Shown piece after piece: positions 1 through 9,166 of a stretch of DNA of 64,000 nt. The stretch is from positions 1-64,000 of the forward strand of contig NZ_JBHTCM010000040.1 of the NCBI RefSeq assembly GCF_042665545.1, in the 5' to 3' direction. The translations under genes and the position numbers were made by a program. Positions within the stretch are counted from its first letter, which is position 1. Each line of letters opens with the position of its first letter. Source of the stretch: Rhodocista pekingensis. GTDB taxonomy: Bacteria; Pseudomonadota; Alphaproteobacteria; Azospirillales; Azospirillaceae. Below the pieces are notes generated by a model, which did not search any database, was not told where the DNA came from, and was given only the letters and a program-made list of their open reading frames with translations.

Positions 1-317
1 TTCTGCTGCTGGAGCATCTGCGCGGCCACGGCGGCCGGCATCTGCTGAACGTGGGCTACGGGCGGGGTTTCTCGGTGCGCGAGGTGGTGCGGGCGGTGGA
101 GCGGGCGGCCGGGTGGCCGCTGCCCGTGCGCGAGGCCGGGCGGCGCCCGGGCGACGCCGCATGCCTTGTCGCCGACGCCAGCCTGTTGCGCGACCGCTAT
201 GGCTGGCGGCCCCGCCATGACGATCTCGACACCATCGTCCGTGCCGCCCTCGACTGGGAGCGCACCCTCGACGCCGCGCCGTCAGACGGCCGCTCCGGCC
301 CGGGCGATCCGGGCTGA
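1..317 (+). CDS. galE: UDP-glucose 4-epimerase C-terminal fragment (partial)
   Basis: This reading frame is already open at the left edge of the window, so only about the last 105 residues are present. The segment LNVGYGRGFSVREVV followed by a VxDxSLLRxRYGWRP-like stretch is typical of the C-terminal substrate-binding part of GalE-type short-chain dehydrogenases, which interconvert UDP-glucose and UDP-galactose. The NAD-binding Rossmann motif and the catalytic Tyr-x3-Lys lie outside the window. A related nucleotide-sugar epimerase cannot be excluded from this fragment. Confidence 0.75.
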   Translation, partial: LLLEHLRGHGGRHLLNVGYGRGFSVREVVRAVERAAGWPLPVREAGRRPGDAACLVADASLLRDRYGWRPRHDDLDTIVRAALDWERTLDAAPSDGRSGPGDPG

Positions 318-399
318 CGCCTTTGCGCCGATGGCGACCGCTGCCGGAGGGGATACGATCAAGGGGTTCACGCGCGTTTCCGACACGGGGAGAACGTCC

Positions 400-903
400 A
401 TGACCGCCGCCGACCCATCGCTCCGCGACCGCCTGATCCGCAATCTGGACGACATCCCCAAGGCGCACCGGATGCGCGGGACGCAGGTCGAAAGTCTGTG
501 GGCCCGGCTGGCGGAGGGGACGGCGGCCCGCAAGCTCGGCGCCACGGTAGACATCGTGCCGCCGGGCAAGCTCTCCTGCCCCTACCATCTCCACCACGCG
601 CAGGAGGAGATGTTCGTGATCCTCGCCGGCAGCGGCACCCTGCGGGTGGCGGGGGAGATGATCCCGCTGAAGGCGGGCGACGTGATCTTCATTCCGCCCG
701 GTGCGGAGTATCCGCACCAGATCCTCAACACCTCCGACGCGCCGCTGAAATACCTCTCCGTCAGCACCCAGGAGGACCCGGAGATCTGCGAGTACCCGGA
801 CTCCGGCAAGTTCATGGCGGAGGCCGGCCTTGCCACGCAGCACCCGTTCGAGGCCATCCACCGCCACGGCACCGGCGTCGATTACTGGGACGGGGAGGCG
901 TAG
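400..903 (+). CDS. Cupin-domain protein
   Basis: The protein has 167 residues and a single cupin barrel. The metal-binding motif HLHHAQEEMFVILAGSG and the second motif with GDVIFIPPGAEYPHQ are clear. I chose the ATG at 400, because the frame upstream of it has poor coding character and overlaps the end of galE. Cupins of this kind bind a metal and may be sugar isomerases, dioxygenases or small-molecule sensors; the substrate cannot be read from the sequence. It lies downstream of galE and converges on cydX. Confidence 0.8.
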   Translation: MTAADPSLRDRLIRNLDDIPKAHRMRGTQVESLWARLAEGTAARKLGATVDIVPPGKLSCPYHLHHAQEEMFVILAGSGTLRVAGEMIPLKAGDVIFIPPGAEYPHQILNTSDAPLKYLSVSTQEDPEICEYPDSGKFMAEAGLATQHPFEAIHRHGTGVDYWDGEA

Positions 904-961
904 CCGGCGACATCCGTCCTCCCCGTCCTTTCTGGGCGTTCTTGTCGGCGCCCGCTCCGCC

Positions 962-1084
962 CTACAGGGCGTCCGGGTCCGGCCCGCCGCGGGCGGCGTC
1001 CTCCCGCATCTCGAACCAGAGTCCGTTCTGCACGGCGAAGACGACGGCCAGGGGCAGGCCGAGGAGCCAGGCGAAATACCACAT
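962..1084 (-). CDS. cydX: Cytochrome bd oxidase small subunit CydX
   Basis: This is a 40-residue single-span membrane protein starting MWYFAWLLGLPLAVVFAVQN. The MWYFAWxLG start and the small polar tail are the hallmark of CydX (YbgT family), the third subunit that stabilises the haem b/d centres of cytochrome bd oxidase. It begins 38 bases downstream of the cydB stop, on the same strand and in the usual cydA-cydB-cydX order. It is short enough to be missed by standard gene calling, but the family match and position are convincing. Confidence 0.9.
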   Translation of the reverse strand: MWYFAWLLGLPLAVVFAVQNGLWFEMREDAARGGPDPDAL

Positions 1085-1122
1085 CGTTTCCTCCATCCGG
1101 TCAGGGGCCGCGGGCGCGCGGC

Positions 1123-2277
1123 TCAGTAGTGGTGCCCGTCCTCGCGCAGGATGGCCCCCTCGTCCACCTTGCCGCGGAGCACCCGGTAGACCCAGGCCGT
1201 GTAGGCCAGGATCAGCGGCAGGAAGATCGCCGTCGCCACCAGCATGATGAACAGCGTCCGGTGCGAGGACGAGCTGTCCCAGACGGTCAGGCTGGAGCGC
1301 GGGTCCAGCGAGGAGGGCAGCACGAACGGGAACAGGGTGATGCCGACCGTCGTGATGATGCCGAAGATCGAGAGACCGGAGGCCAGCAGGGTCAGCCCTT
1401 CCAGCCGGGCCCGCAGCCCCGCCGCGGCGGCCAGCGCCCCCGCGATCCCCAACGCCGGCACCACCGCCAGCCAGGGCCGGGCGGCGTAGTTGGCGAACCA
1501 GGCGCCGGCATCGTGCGCCACCTCCTTCAGCAGGGGGTTCGACGGCCCGTCGGTGACCGCCGTGCCGACAAGGCGGTAGCCGTCGATCCAGAGCCACAAC
1601 GCGAGCCCGCCCAGCGCGAACAGCCCCGCCGTGGCCAGGGCGGCGACGGTGCCGTAGTCGCGGGCGCGGCGGGCGACGCAGCCATCCGTCTTGAGCGCCA
1701 GCCAGGCGCCGCCGTGCATGGCCAGCATCGCCACGGAGACAAGGCCGCAGAGCAGGGCGAAGGGGTTCAACAGACCGAAGAAGCCGCCCTCGTAGAACGC
1801 CCGCAGGTCGGCATCCAGACGGAACGGCACGCCCTGGAGCACGTTGCCGACGGCCACCCCGAACACCAGCACCGGCACGAAGCCGCCGATGAACAGCGCC
1901 CAGTCCCAGCCCTCCCGCCAGCGCGGGTCCGGGCGCTTGGAGCGGTACTTGAACCCGACCGGCCGCAGGATCAGCGCCGCCAGCACCACGTACATGGCGA
2001 GGTAGAAGCCGGAGAAGGACACGGCATAGAGCGGCGGCCACGCGGCGAAGATGGCGCCGCCGCCCAGGATGAACCAGACCTGGTTGCCTTCCCAGACGGG
2101 GCCGACGGAATTGATGGCGACCCGCCGTTCCAGGTCGTTGCGGGCGACGAAGGGCAGCAGCATGCCGACGCCCATGTCGAACCCGTCGGTGGCGGCGAAG
2201 CCGATCAGGAGCACGCCCAGCAGCACCCACCAGATCAGGCGCAGGGTCGTGTAGTCGATGAGGGTATGGAGTTCCAT
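1123..2277 (-). CDS. cydB: Cytochrome bd ubiquinol oxidase subunit II
   Basis: The protein has 384 residues and many membrane spans. It contains the CydB signatures GFAATDGFDMGVGMLLPF, VGPVWEGNQVWFI and YAVSFSGFYLAM near the N terminus. CydB pairs with CydA in the inner membrane to form the high-affinity terminal oxidase, which reduces oxygen with quinol electrons. The ATG at 2277 follows the cydA stop by five bases, with a GGGGAG ribosome site inside the cydA end, so the two are translationally linked. A longer reading frame upstream overlaps cydA and is not credible. Confidence 0.96.
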   Translation of the reverse strand: MELHTLIDYTTLRLIWWVLLGVLLIGFAATDGFDMGVGMLLPFVARNDLERRVAINSVGPVWEGNQVWFILGGGAIFAAWPPLYAVSFSGFYLAMYVVLAALILRPVGFKYRSKRPDPRWREGWDWALFIGGFVPVLVFGVAVGNVLQGVPFRLDADLRAFYEGGFFGLLNPFALLCGLVSVAMLAMHGGAWLALKTDGCVARRARDYGTVAALATAGLFALGGLALWLWIDGYRLVGTAVTDGPSNPLLKEVAHDAGAWFANYAARPWLAVVPALGIAGALAAAAGLRARLEGLTLLASGLSIFGIITTVGITLFPFVLPSSLDPRSSLTVWDSSSSHRTLFIMLVATAIFLPLILAYTAWVYRVLRGKVDEGAILREDGHHY

Positions 2278-2282
2278 GGTCG

Positions 2283-3854
2283 TCACTCCCCCGCCGCTGC
2301 CGACTGCCAGGACCGGACGCGCGGCGGTTCCTCCGCCGGGCCGGTGCGGATGGCGCGCAGCATCAGCGTGATCTCGATCACGAACAGGGTCCCGTACAGC
2401 AGGGTGAAGCCCGCCAGTGTCAGCATCACCTCGCCGACGCCCAGGGAGGACACGGCCACGGCCGTCGGCAGCACGCCTTCGATGATCCAGGGCTGGCGGC
2501 CCACTTCGGCGACGATCCAGCCCAGTTCCGCCGCGATCCAGGGCAGCGGGATGGCGAAGACGGCGACCCACAGCAGCCAGCGCGGCGAGCCCAGCCGGTT
2601 GCGCACCATCTGCCAGAAGAAGGCCGCCATCAGGACGATGAAGAAGAAGCCGAGTCCGACCATGATGCGGAAGCTCCAGAACAGCGTGGCGACCGGCGGC
2701 ACCAGATCCCAGGCCGCGGCTTCGATCTGTTCGGGGGTCGCCTGCCGGGGATCGTCGACATACTGGAGCAGCAGCAGCGCATAGCCGAGATTGGCGGCAT
2801 TGGCGGCGAAGGCCTCGCGCACCGCCGGATCGGCGGCCTGCGGTCCGCCGGCGGCCCGGATCGACTGGAGCGCGTCATAGGCCAGGATGCCGTTCTCGAT
2901 CCGGGTCCGGCCGTGCGCCACCAGATCGGCGATGCCCGGCACCTCGGTATCCAGCGAGCGGGTGGCGATCAGCCCCAGTGCGGCCGGCACCTCCACCAGA
3001 TGGTCGGTCGTCCGCGACTCCTGGTCGGGGAACCCGATGATCGTCAGGGGGGCCGGCGGCGTCTCCGTCTCCCAGATACCCTCGATCGCCGCCAGCTTCA
3101 TCCGCTGGTGCTCGGTGGCGACATAGCCGCTCTCATCCCCCAGCACGACGACGGAGAAGGAGGAGAGCAGGCCGAAGGACGCCGCCACCGCCATGGAGCG
3201 GCGGGCCAGGGCGACATGGCGGCCCTGCAGCAGATACCAGGCCGAGACGCCGAGGACGAAGACCGAGGCGGTGACATAGCCGGCCGAGACGGTGTGGACG
3301 AACTTGGCCTGGGCCACCGGGTTGAACAGCACGGCGGTGAAGCTCTCCACCTCCATGCGCATGGTCTCGGGGTTGAAGACGGCGCCCACCGGGTTCTGCA
3401 TCCAGCCGTTGGCGATCAGAATCCAGAGCGCCGACAGGTTGGAGCCGATCGCCACCGCCCAGGTGGCGGCCAGATGCTGGACCCGCGTCATGCGGTCCCA
3501 GCCGAAGAAGAACAGGCCGACGAAGGTGGCCTCCAGGAAGAAGGCCATCAGGCCCTCGATCGCCAGCGGCGCCCCGAAGATGTCACCCACATAATGGCTG
3601 TAATAGCTCCAGTTCATGCCGAACTGGAACTCCATGGTGATCCCCGTCGCCACGCCGACGACGAAGTTGATCCCGAAGAGCGTTCCCCAGAACTGCGTCA
3701 TCCGGCGCCAGATGGCCCGCCCGGTGAGGACGTATACCGTCTCCATGACGGCGAGCAGGACCGACAGACCGAGTGTCAGCGGAACGAACAGGAAGTGATA
3801 GAGTGCGGTCGCGGCGAATTGCAGCCGGGACAGGGAGACGATGTCGAATTCCAT
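2283..3854 (-). CDS. cydA: Cytochrome bd ubiquinol oxidase subunit I
   Basis: CydA has 523 residues, the usual length of the long-Q-loop subfamily. It carries the expected haem ligands: His20 in ALYHFLFVPLTLGLS, His at about 186 in FVHTVSAGY, and Met at about 395 in FRIMVGLG. The quinol-binding Q-loop is marked by GDESGYVATEHQRMKLAA at about residue 240. The ATG at 3854 gives the canonical MEFDIVSLSRLQFA start. The cydABX operon is divergent from cydDC, whose products export thiols needed to assemble this oxidase. The pair would support respiration at low oxygen or under nitrosative stress. Confidence 0.97.
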   Translation of the reverse strand: MEFDIVSLSRLQFAATALYHFLFVPLTLGLSVLLAVMETVYVLTGRAIWRRMTQFWGTLFGINFVVGVATGITMEFQFGMNWSYYSHYVGDIFGAPLAIEGLMAFFLEATFVGLFFFGWDRMTRVQHLAATWAVAIGSNLSALWILIANGWMQNPVGAVFNPETMRMEVESFTAVLFNPVAQAKFVHTVSAGYVTASVFVLGVSAWYLLQGRHVALARRSMAVAASFGLLSSFSVVVLGDESGYVATEHQRMKLAAIEGIWETETPPAPLTIIGFPDQESRTTDHLVEVPAALGLIATRSLDTEVPGIADLVAHGRTRIENGILAYDALQSIRAAGGPQAADPAVREAFAANAANLGYALLLLQYVDDPRQATPEQIEAAAWDLVPPVATLFWSFRIMVGLGFFFIVLMAAFFWQMVRNRLGSPRWLLWVAVFAIPLPWIAAELGWIVAEVGRQPWIIEGVLPTAVAVSSLGVGEVMLTLAGFTLLYGTLFVIEITLMLRAIRTGPAEEPPRVRSWQSAAAGE

Positions 3855-4178
3855 GGCGGTGCAGCCGGAGAAGCCCGGCCTCCCTGAAAGCGTGGGGTCC
3901 CGTCCCCTGGACGGGTCCGGCGCACCGCTGGCCGTTCCCTGGACGCCGTTCCGCAGGCATAGTGCCGGCGGTGAACGGCGGCCGGGCACCTGGTGCCCCG
4001 TCCGAATGGACCGGGAGATCGGGCGCCCGTTCCTTGCGGATTGTCAAGGCGCCGCAGTGCAGCATGGGCCAGGGGTCTGGAGACGGGGGCGGGAAACCTT
4101 GTTAGTTCTGAAGATACGAAACTATCGCATGGCTGCCCTGCCGGGGCGCTGGAAATCCCGTTGTCCGTGAGCGCTGAC
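3855..4178. promoter_or_regulatory. cydA-cydD divergent control region
   Basis: This 324-base non-coding stretch separates the two divergent cyd operons and must hold both promoters. Two dyads stand out. One at 4034-4047 has the form TTG-N8-CAA, a degenerate match to an FNR/FixK box (TTGAT-N4-ATCAA). The other at 4103-4124 has the form TAGTT-N12-AACTA, in the most AT-rich part of the region. Oxygen-responsive control of cyd genes is well known, but neither site is strong enough to name a regulator. Confidence 0.4.
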
Positions 4179-5945
4179 ATGCCCCGCTCCCACATCCCGC
4201 GCGACGGTGGTCCGCGGCAGCCCGAGTCGTCGCCGGCACCCGGCGGACCCGGTACGGACAGCACAGCCGCTCCGGCACCGGCGTCCAGGGCCTCCAGGCC
4301 CCGCCGGCCGGCCTGGGCCGCCGAGCCCGCCCTGCGCCGGGCCGCCTGGCTCCAGGCGGGGGCCGCCCTGCTCTGGCTGCCGCAGGCCTGGCTCCTGGCG
4401 CGCGCGCTCGGCACCCTGGTCGCCGGCGGCACAGGCGTGGAGGCCGTGGCCGGTGAGGCAGGCCTTATCCTGCTCCTCGGTCTCGTGCGGGCCGTGCTCG
4501 ACATCTACGGCGGCCGGCTGGCCTTCCGCTCGGCGCGGGACCGGCTGGGCCGCGACCGCGCCCGTGCCGTGGCCGCGCTGGCCGGACTGCCGCCGCTGGA
4601 CCCCGGCCGCCCGGCCGCGGGTGCCGCCGCGGCGCTGGTGACCGAACAGGCCGAAGCCGTGCTGGCCTACTGGCACCGCTTCCGGCCGGCCAAGCTGCGC
4701 GTCGTCCTGGTCGGACCCTTCATCCTGCTGGCGGTGGGCTGGGTCTCCTGGCTCGCGGCCCTGCTGCTGCTGCTGACGGCGCCGCTGATCTTCCTGTTCA
4801 TGGCCCTGATCGGCTGGCGGGCGAAGGCGGCCAGCGAGGCCCGTCTGGCCGAGGTCGCGGACATGCACGGCCTGCTGCTGGACCGGCTGCGCGGCCTGCC
4901 GACGATCCGCGCCCTGGGGGCGGTGGAGGCGGCGGCGCTGCGCCTGCGCTCCCTGTCGGACACGGTGCGCCGGCGCACCATGGCGGTGCTGCGCATCGCC
5001 TTCCTCTCCTCCACGGTGCTGGAGCTGTTCTCCGCCCTGGGGGTGGCGATGGTGGCCGTCTATGTCGGCTTCCACCTGCTGGGCGAGCTGCATTTCGGCA
5101 CCTGGGGCGGCGAGCTGGGACTGGAGCAGGGGCTGTTCATCCTGCTGTTGGCCCCGGCCTGGTTCGAGCCGCTGCGCGAACTGGCGACGCTCTGGCACGA
5201 CCGTGCCTCGGGCGAGGCCGCCCTGGCGGCCTTGCAGAAGCTCGGCGACGCGAGTGCCGCCGGATCGGCGGCCGCGGCCCCGGCGGACGAGGCGACCCCG
5301 GCGGCCCCCGCCGGCGCGGCCGGCCAGCCGCCGGCGTTGGAGGTCCGCGCGCTGCGCTTCGCCCATCCCGGCGGCGTGGGGTCCGTCTTCGACGGGTTTG
5401 ATCTCGCGGTCGCACCGGGCGAGCGGGTCGCCCTGCTGGGGCCGAGCGGCAGCGGCAAGTCCACCCTGCTGGCCCTGATCGCAGGGCTGCTGCGCCCGGA
5501 AGCGGGCGAGATCCGGATCGACGGGTTGCCGATGACCCCGGCCAGCGCCCCGGCGCTGCGCCACCACATCGCCTGGGTCGGGCACCGGCCGCATTTCCGC
5601 GCCGTCAGCCTGCATGCCAACGCCGCCTTCGGCCGCCCGGGCACGCTGGCGGACGCGGCCCTGGCCCGGCTGCTGCCGGGGGTCGATCCGGCCCGCCGTG
5701 TGGGCGAGGGCGGAGTCGGTCTGTCGGGGGGCGAGGCGCTGCGGCTGGCGCTGGCGCGCGCCGTCGCCGATCCCGATGCCGGCCTGATCCTGGCCGACGA
5801 ACCGACCGCGCATCTGGACGCCGGCACCGCCGACGACGTGGCCGACGCCCTGCTGGCCGCGGCCGAGGGCCGGACCCTGCTTGTCGCCACCCATGATCCG
5901 CGCCTCGCCGCGCGGCTCGACCGTATCGTCAGGATCGTGCCATGA
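4179..5945 (+). CDS. cydD: Heterodimeric ABC exporter subunit CydD
   Basis: The 588-residue protein fuses an N-terminal six-helix transmembrane domain to a C-terminal ATP-binding cassette. Walker A is GPSGSGKST at about residue 421, the signature is GLSGGEALRLALARA, and Walker B with the switch region is LILADEPTAHLD. CydDC exports cysteine and glutathione to the periplasm and is required for cytochrome bd assembly. Start codons at 4167 (GTG) and 4179 (ATG) are both possible; the N-terminal 45 residues are proline- and alanine-rich and unlike the family core. The stop overlaps the cydC start in ATGA. Confidence 0.93.
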   Translation: MPRSHIPRDGGPRQPESSPAPGGPGTDSTAAPAPASRASRPRRPAWAAEPALRRAAWLQAGAALLWLPQAWLLARALGTLVAGGTGVEAVAGEAGLILLLGLVRAVLDIYGGRLAFRSARDRLGRDRARAVAALAGLPPLDPGRPAAGAAAALVTEQAEAVLAYWHRFRPAKLRVVLVGPFILLAVGWVSWLAALLLLLTAPLIFLFMALIGWRAKAASEARLAEVADMHGLLLDRLRGLPTIRALGAVEAAALRLRSLSDTVRRRTMAVLRIAFLSSTVLELFSALGVAMVAVYVGFHLLGELHFGTWGGELGLEQGLFILLLAPAWFEPLRELATLWHDRASGEAALAALQKLGDASAAGSAAAAPADEATPAAPAGAAGQPPALEVRALRFAHPGGVGSVFDGFDLAVAPGERVALLGPSGSGKSTLLALIAGLLRPEAGEIRIDGLPMTPASAPALRHHIAWVGHRPHFRAVSLHANAAFGRPGTLADAALARLLPGVDPARRVGEGGVGLSGGEALRLALARAVADPDAGLILADEPTAHLDAGTADDVADALLAAAEGRTLLVATHDPRLAARLDRIVRIVP

Positions 5946-7630
5946 CGCGCCCCGGACCGCTTGCCGCCCTGATCGCCCTCTACTGGCGCGAACGGCGCGG
6001 CACCCTGCTGGCGGCGGCGCTGCTGGCCGGACTGACCGTGCTGGCCGGGGTCGCGCTGCTGGGCATCTCGGGCTGGTTCATCACCGCGACGGCGCTGGCC
6101 GGGGCGGCGGGGCTCGGTCTGGCCGGCCTCGACGTCTTCCGGCCCGCCGCGGCGATCCGTTTCCTGGCCGTGCTGCGCACCGGCGGACGTTACGGCGAGC
6201 GCGTGGTCGGGCACGAGGCGACGCTGGCCCTGCTGGCGGCGCTGCGGGAACGGCTGTTCCGCGGCCTCGCCCGGCCGGAAGCGGCGCGTGCCCTGATGGC
6301 ACGGCCGGCCCGGCTGCTGTTCCGCCTGACCGTGGACGTGGATGCGCTGGACAGCCTCTATCTGCGCCTGCTGGCGCCGGCCGCGGCGGCGCTGCTGACC
6401 GTCCTGGTGGTGGGCGGCGGGCTGGCGCTGCTGGACGGGCGCCTGGGCCTGGGGCTGGTGCTGGCCTGTGTCGTCGTCGGGGTCGGCGTGCCGCTGGCCC
6501 TGCGCGGGGCGGCGGAGCGGGCGGCCCGGTCGCGGGCGGCGGCGCTGGAACTCCTGCGTCTGAGGGCCATCGACCTGATGGCCGGCCAGACCGACCTGCT
6601 GATGACCGGCCGGCTGGACGCCCAGCGGCAGTCGGTGCTGGCCGCGGAGGCGACGCTGGCCGCCGCCGACGACCGGCTGGACCGGCTGGACCTGCGCGCG
6701 GCCCTGGCCGTCGGCGCCATCGGTGCCCTGCTGCCCGCCGCGGCCCTGGTCGCGGTTGCGGCCCTGCTGGCACAGGGGGCGCTGACGGTGCCGCAGGCGG
6801 CGATGGTGGTGCTGCTCGCCCTGGCCGTGCTGGAGCCCTTCGGCGCCCTGCGCCGCGGCGTGCTGGAGCTGGGCCGGACCCGCTGGGCCGCCCGCCGCCT
6901 GCGCGACTGGTGGTCGCCGCCGCCCCCGGCGCCCGACCTGCCGCCCCCGCCGGACGGATCGGCGCTGGTTCTGCGCGATGTCGGGTTCCGCCATGCCGGT
7001 GCCCCCGCACCGCTGTTCCGGGGCGTCTCGCTGACGGTGGCGGCGGGCGAGCGGGTGGCCGTCGTCGGGCCCAGCGGGGCGGGCAAGTCCACCCTGCTGG
7101 ACCTCATGGCCGGCGAGCGGATACCGCAGGACGGCTATGTCCTGGCCCTACCGCGCACCGTGCTCGGCCAGCGCACCGACCTGTTCCGCGACAGCCTGCG
7201 CGGCAATCTGCTGCTGGCCGCCCCGGACGCGGACGAGGAGACGCTGTGGCATGCCCTGGCCCAGGCCGGGCTGGACGGCTGGGTCCGCGCCCTGCCGGCC
7301 GGGCTGGACACGATGCTGGGCGAGGGTGGCACCGGCCTGTCGCAGGGGCAGGGCCGCCGGCTGGCGCTGGCCCGGCTGATCCTGCGCGGGGCGCCGCTCT
7401 GGCTCCTGGACGAACCGACCGAGGGGCTGGACGGCGGCACGGCGCGCGCGGTCCTGGCCCGGCTGGCGGATGCCGCCGCCGGTCGGACCCTGGTGCTGGT
7501 GACGCATCTCCGGCGCGAGGCGGAACTGGTCGACCGTCTGCTCCTGCTGGATGCCGACGGCCGGCTGGACGAGGTGCGGCGCGGCGATCCCGGCTTCGAC
7601 GCCGCCCTGGACCGGCTGCGTCCGGACTGA
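5942..7630 (+). CDS. cydC: Heterodimeric ABC exporter subunit CydC
   Basis: CydC has 562 residues, with a transmembrane domain (about 15-310) followed by a nucleotide-binding domain. Walker A is GPSGAGKST at about 376; the signature is slightly altered to LSQGQGRRLALARL; Walker B is LWLLDEPTEGLD. It forms the functional heterodimer with CydD, as shown by the four-base ATGA overlap. The N-terminal GISGWFITATALAG stretch is typical of CydC. Confidence 0.93.
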   Translation: MTRPGPLAALIALYWRERRGTLLAAALLAGLTVLAGVALLGISGWFITATALAGAAGLGLAGLDVFRPAAAIRFLAVLRTGGRYGERVVGHEATLALLAALRERLFRGLARPEAARALMARPARLLFRLTVDVDALDSLYLRLLAPAAAALLTVLVVGGGLALLDGRLGLGLVLACVVVGVGVPLALRGAAERAARSRAAALELLRLRAIDLMAGQTDLLMTGRLDAQRQSVLAAEATLAAADDRLDRLDLRAALAVGAIGALLPAAALVAVAALLAQGALTVPQAAMVVLLALAVLEPFGALRRGVLELGRTRWAARRLRDWWSPPPPAPDLPPPPDGSALVLRDVGFRHAGAPAPLFRGVSLTVAAGERVAVVGPSGAGKSTLLDLMAGERIPQDGYVLALPRTVLGQRTDLFRDSLRGNLLLAAPDADEETLWHALAQAGLDGWVRALPAGLDTMLGEGGTGLSQGQGRRLALARLILRGAPLWLLDEPTEGLDGGTARAVLARLADAAAGRTLVLVTHLRREAELVDRLLLLDADGRLDEVRRGDPGFDAALDRLRPD

Positions 7631-7676
7631 GGCGCAGCGTCCACCCGGGGGCCGCTTCCGGCTTCCGGGCGGGCGG

Positions 7677-8933
7677 TCAGCGGGCCGGAGGCGGGGCGAG
7701 CAGCGCCAGCCGCTGCCATGCGCGGCGTGCCACCGCCTCCCGCCGGGCCGCCGGCGCCAGCAGTCGGATCTCGCTCAGGGCGGCGATGCCGCAGACCGTC
7801 AGCAGGAAGCCGTCCATGCGCCGGAGCCCCTCCGGCGCGTCGTCCAGCGCCCGCAGCAGGTGGAAAGAGTGCGCGCCGCGGCCCAGCACCAGCGGCCCGG
7901 CCAGACCCGACAGGCTGGGATCGTGCCGGGCTGCCGCCAGCAGCTCGTCCACCGCCACGATCTCCGGGCGCAGCCCGCCCGACCCGTCCAGCAGGGTATC
8001 GACATAGCTTTCCACGGCGGTGGCGCGGGGAATCGTTCCGCCCGCGCGCACCTGATCCAGCAGGTCGTTGCGGGCCAGCAGGGCATGCTGCGCATGCTCG
8101 AACGCGGCGCGCAGGATCTCGGCCCGGGTGCCGAAGCGGTTGACGGCCACCGACGTGGCCGTGCCCAGCTCCGCCGCCAGACTGCGGTGGGTGAAGCGGG
8201 CGGCCCCGTCGCGCGCGACCAGGGCCACCGCCGCGGCCAGGATGCGCGCCTCCGTCGCCGTGCGGGGTGTCGGCGCCAGCGAGGCGGGGTCCGGCGTGCG
8301 CAGGGTGCGCCAGTCGCTGGCCGGCTCGGGCGGCGGCAGTCCCGCTAGCCGGCGGGCGAAGTGCCGGGCGGCGGACGCCGCGGTGGCGCCGGCGATGATC
8401 GTGCCGCTGTCGACAAGGAAGATGTCGCCCAGGGCCTGGACCGCTTCCAGGACCAGGCCGGCCTGTGCGGGCGCCAGCCGGAACCGCTCCAGCACGGTGC
8501 GGACGAAGCGCCGGTCGCTCTCGTACCAGGCCCGGGCGGCCGCCTGTAGGCGCTCGTCGCGGTCGGCCTGGAGGAACAGCTCCCGCCGGATCAGGCAGGA
8601 CCGGCGCTGGCGCTCCCCGCGGTGCAGGACCCAGACGGCGAACCAGTCCTCGAAATCCGCCGGGCCGGGCGCCAGCCCGGCCAGGGCCTCGGCCTCCGCG
8701 GCCAGCCCGGCCGCGGCGTTGGTCGCCGCCTGCTCGAAGGCGGCCAGCACCAGACCGTCCCGCCCCCCGAAATGGTAGCAGAGCAGCGCGGCGCTGACAT
8801 CGGCGGCGCCGGAGACGGCGCGGGCGGTGGTGCCGCGCAGCCCGACCCGGGCGATCAGGTCCCCCGCCGTCTCCAGAAGCTGGGCGCGCAGGCTGGGGGC
8901 GGGGCGGCCCGCATCGGTCAGGGCATCGGTCAT
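7677..8933 (-). CDS. Double TetR-domain transcriptional regulator
   Basis: The 418-residue protein has two TetR-type N-terminal DNA-binding modules in one chain. The first is at about residues 17-62 (LLETAGDLIARVGLRGTTAR followed by a helix-turn-helix ending CYHFGGRDGLVLAAF). The second is at about 227-272 (ILAAAVALVARDGAARFTHR ending VNRFGTRAEILRAAF). Each is followed by its own helical ligand/dimer region, so the protein resembles two fused TetR monomers of about 200 residues. It is divergent from the TonB receptor gene, its most likely target, and converges on cydC. The ligand is unknown. Confidence 0.85.
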   Translation of the reverse strand: MTDALTDAGRPAPSLRAQLLETAGDLIARVGLRGTTARAVSGAADVSAALLCYHFGGRDGLVLAAFEQAATNAAAGLAAEAEALAGLAPGPADFEDWFAVWVLHRGERQRRSCLIRRELFLQADRDERLQAAARAWYESDRRFVRTVLERFRLAPAQAGLVLEAVQALGDIFLVDSGTIIAGATAASAARHFARRLAGLPPPEPASDWRTLRTPDPASLAPTPRTATEARILAAAVALVARDGAARFTHRSLAAELGTATSVAVNRFGTRAEILRAAFEHAQHALLARNDLLDQVRAGGTIPRATAVESYVDTLLDGSGGLRPEIVAVDELLAAARHDPSLSGLAGPLVLGRGAHSFHLLRALDDAPEGLRRMDGFLLTVCGIAALSEIRLLAPAARREAVARRAWQRLALLAPPPAR

Positions 8934-9166
8934 GGCGCCTTTCTACCCGCTCCCGGGGGCAGCGGGAATCTGAAAACGACTGTTCAGGGTGCTTTCCGGA
9001 TCTTCGCCGCCCTGGTCATTCCGACAGAGGGAAATCAAGGAAAAGCAATGAATTGTTGTGATGTTCGTGGAGACCTAAAGAAAAGTTTCATGCTTCCAAC
9101 ACGAAAAACATACGTTCGAAGTCTATGCAGGGGCAGTCCCGTCTCCGGCCGCATGAGGGGGTTTCC
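8934..9166. promoter_or_regulatory. Control region between the double TetR gene and the TonB receptor
   Basis: These 233 bases hold the promoters of two divergent genes. The half nearer the receptor (about 9030-9120) is clearly AT-richer than its surroundings, as expected for a promoter. I see no convincing Fur box, Pho box or sigma-70 pair. If the double TetR protein controls the receptor, its operator should lie here. Confidence 0.4.

Noticed and set aside
4122..6994. Very long minus-strand and alternate-frame reading frames across cydDC
   Set aside because: High-GC DNA produces long shadow frames; these have low-complexity Arg/Gln/Gly-rich translations and no family likeness, while the plus-strand frames are clear CydD and CydC.
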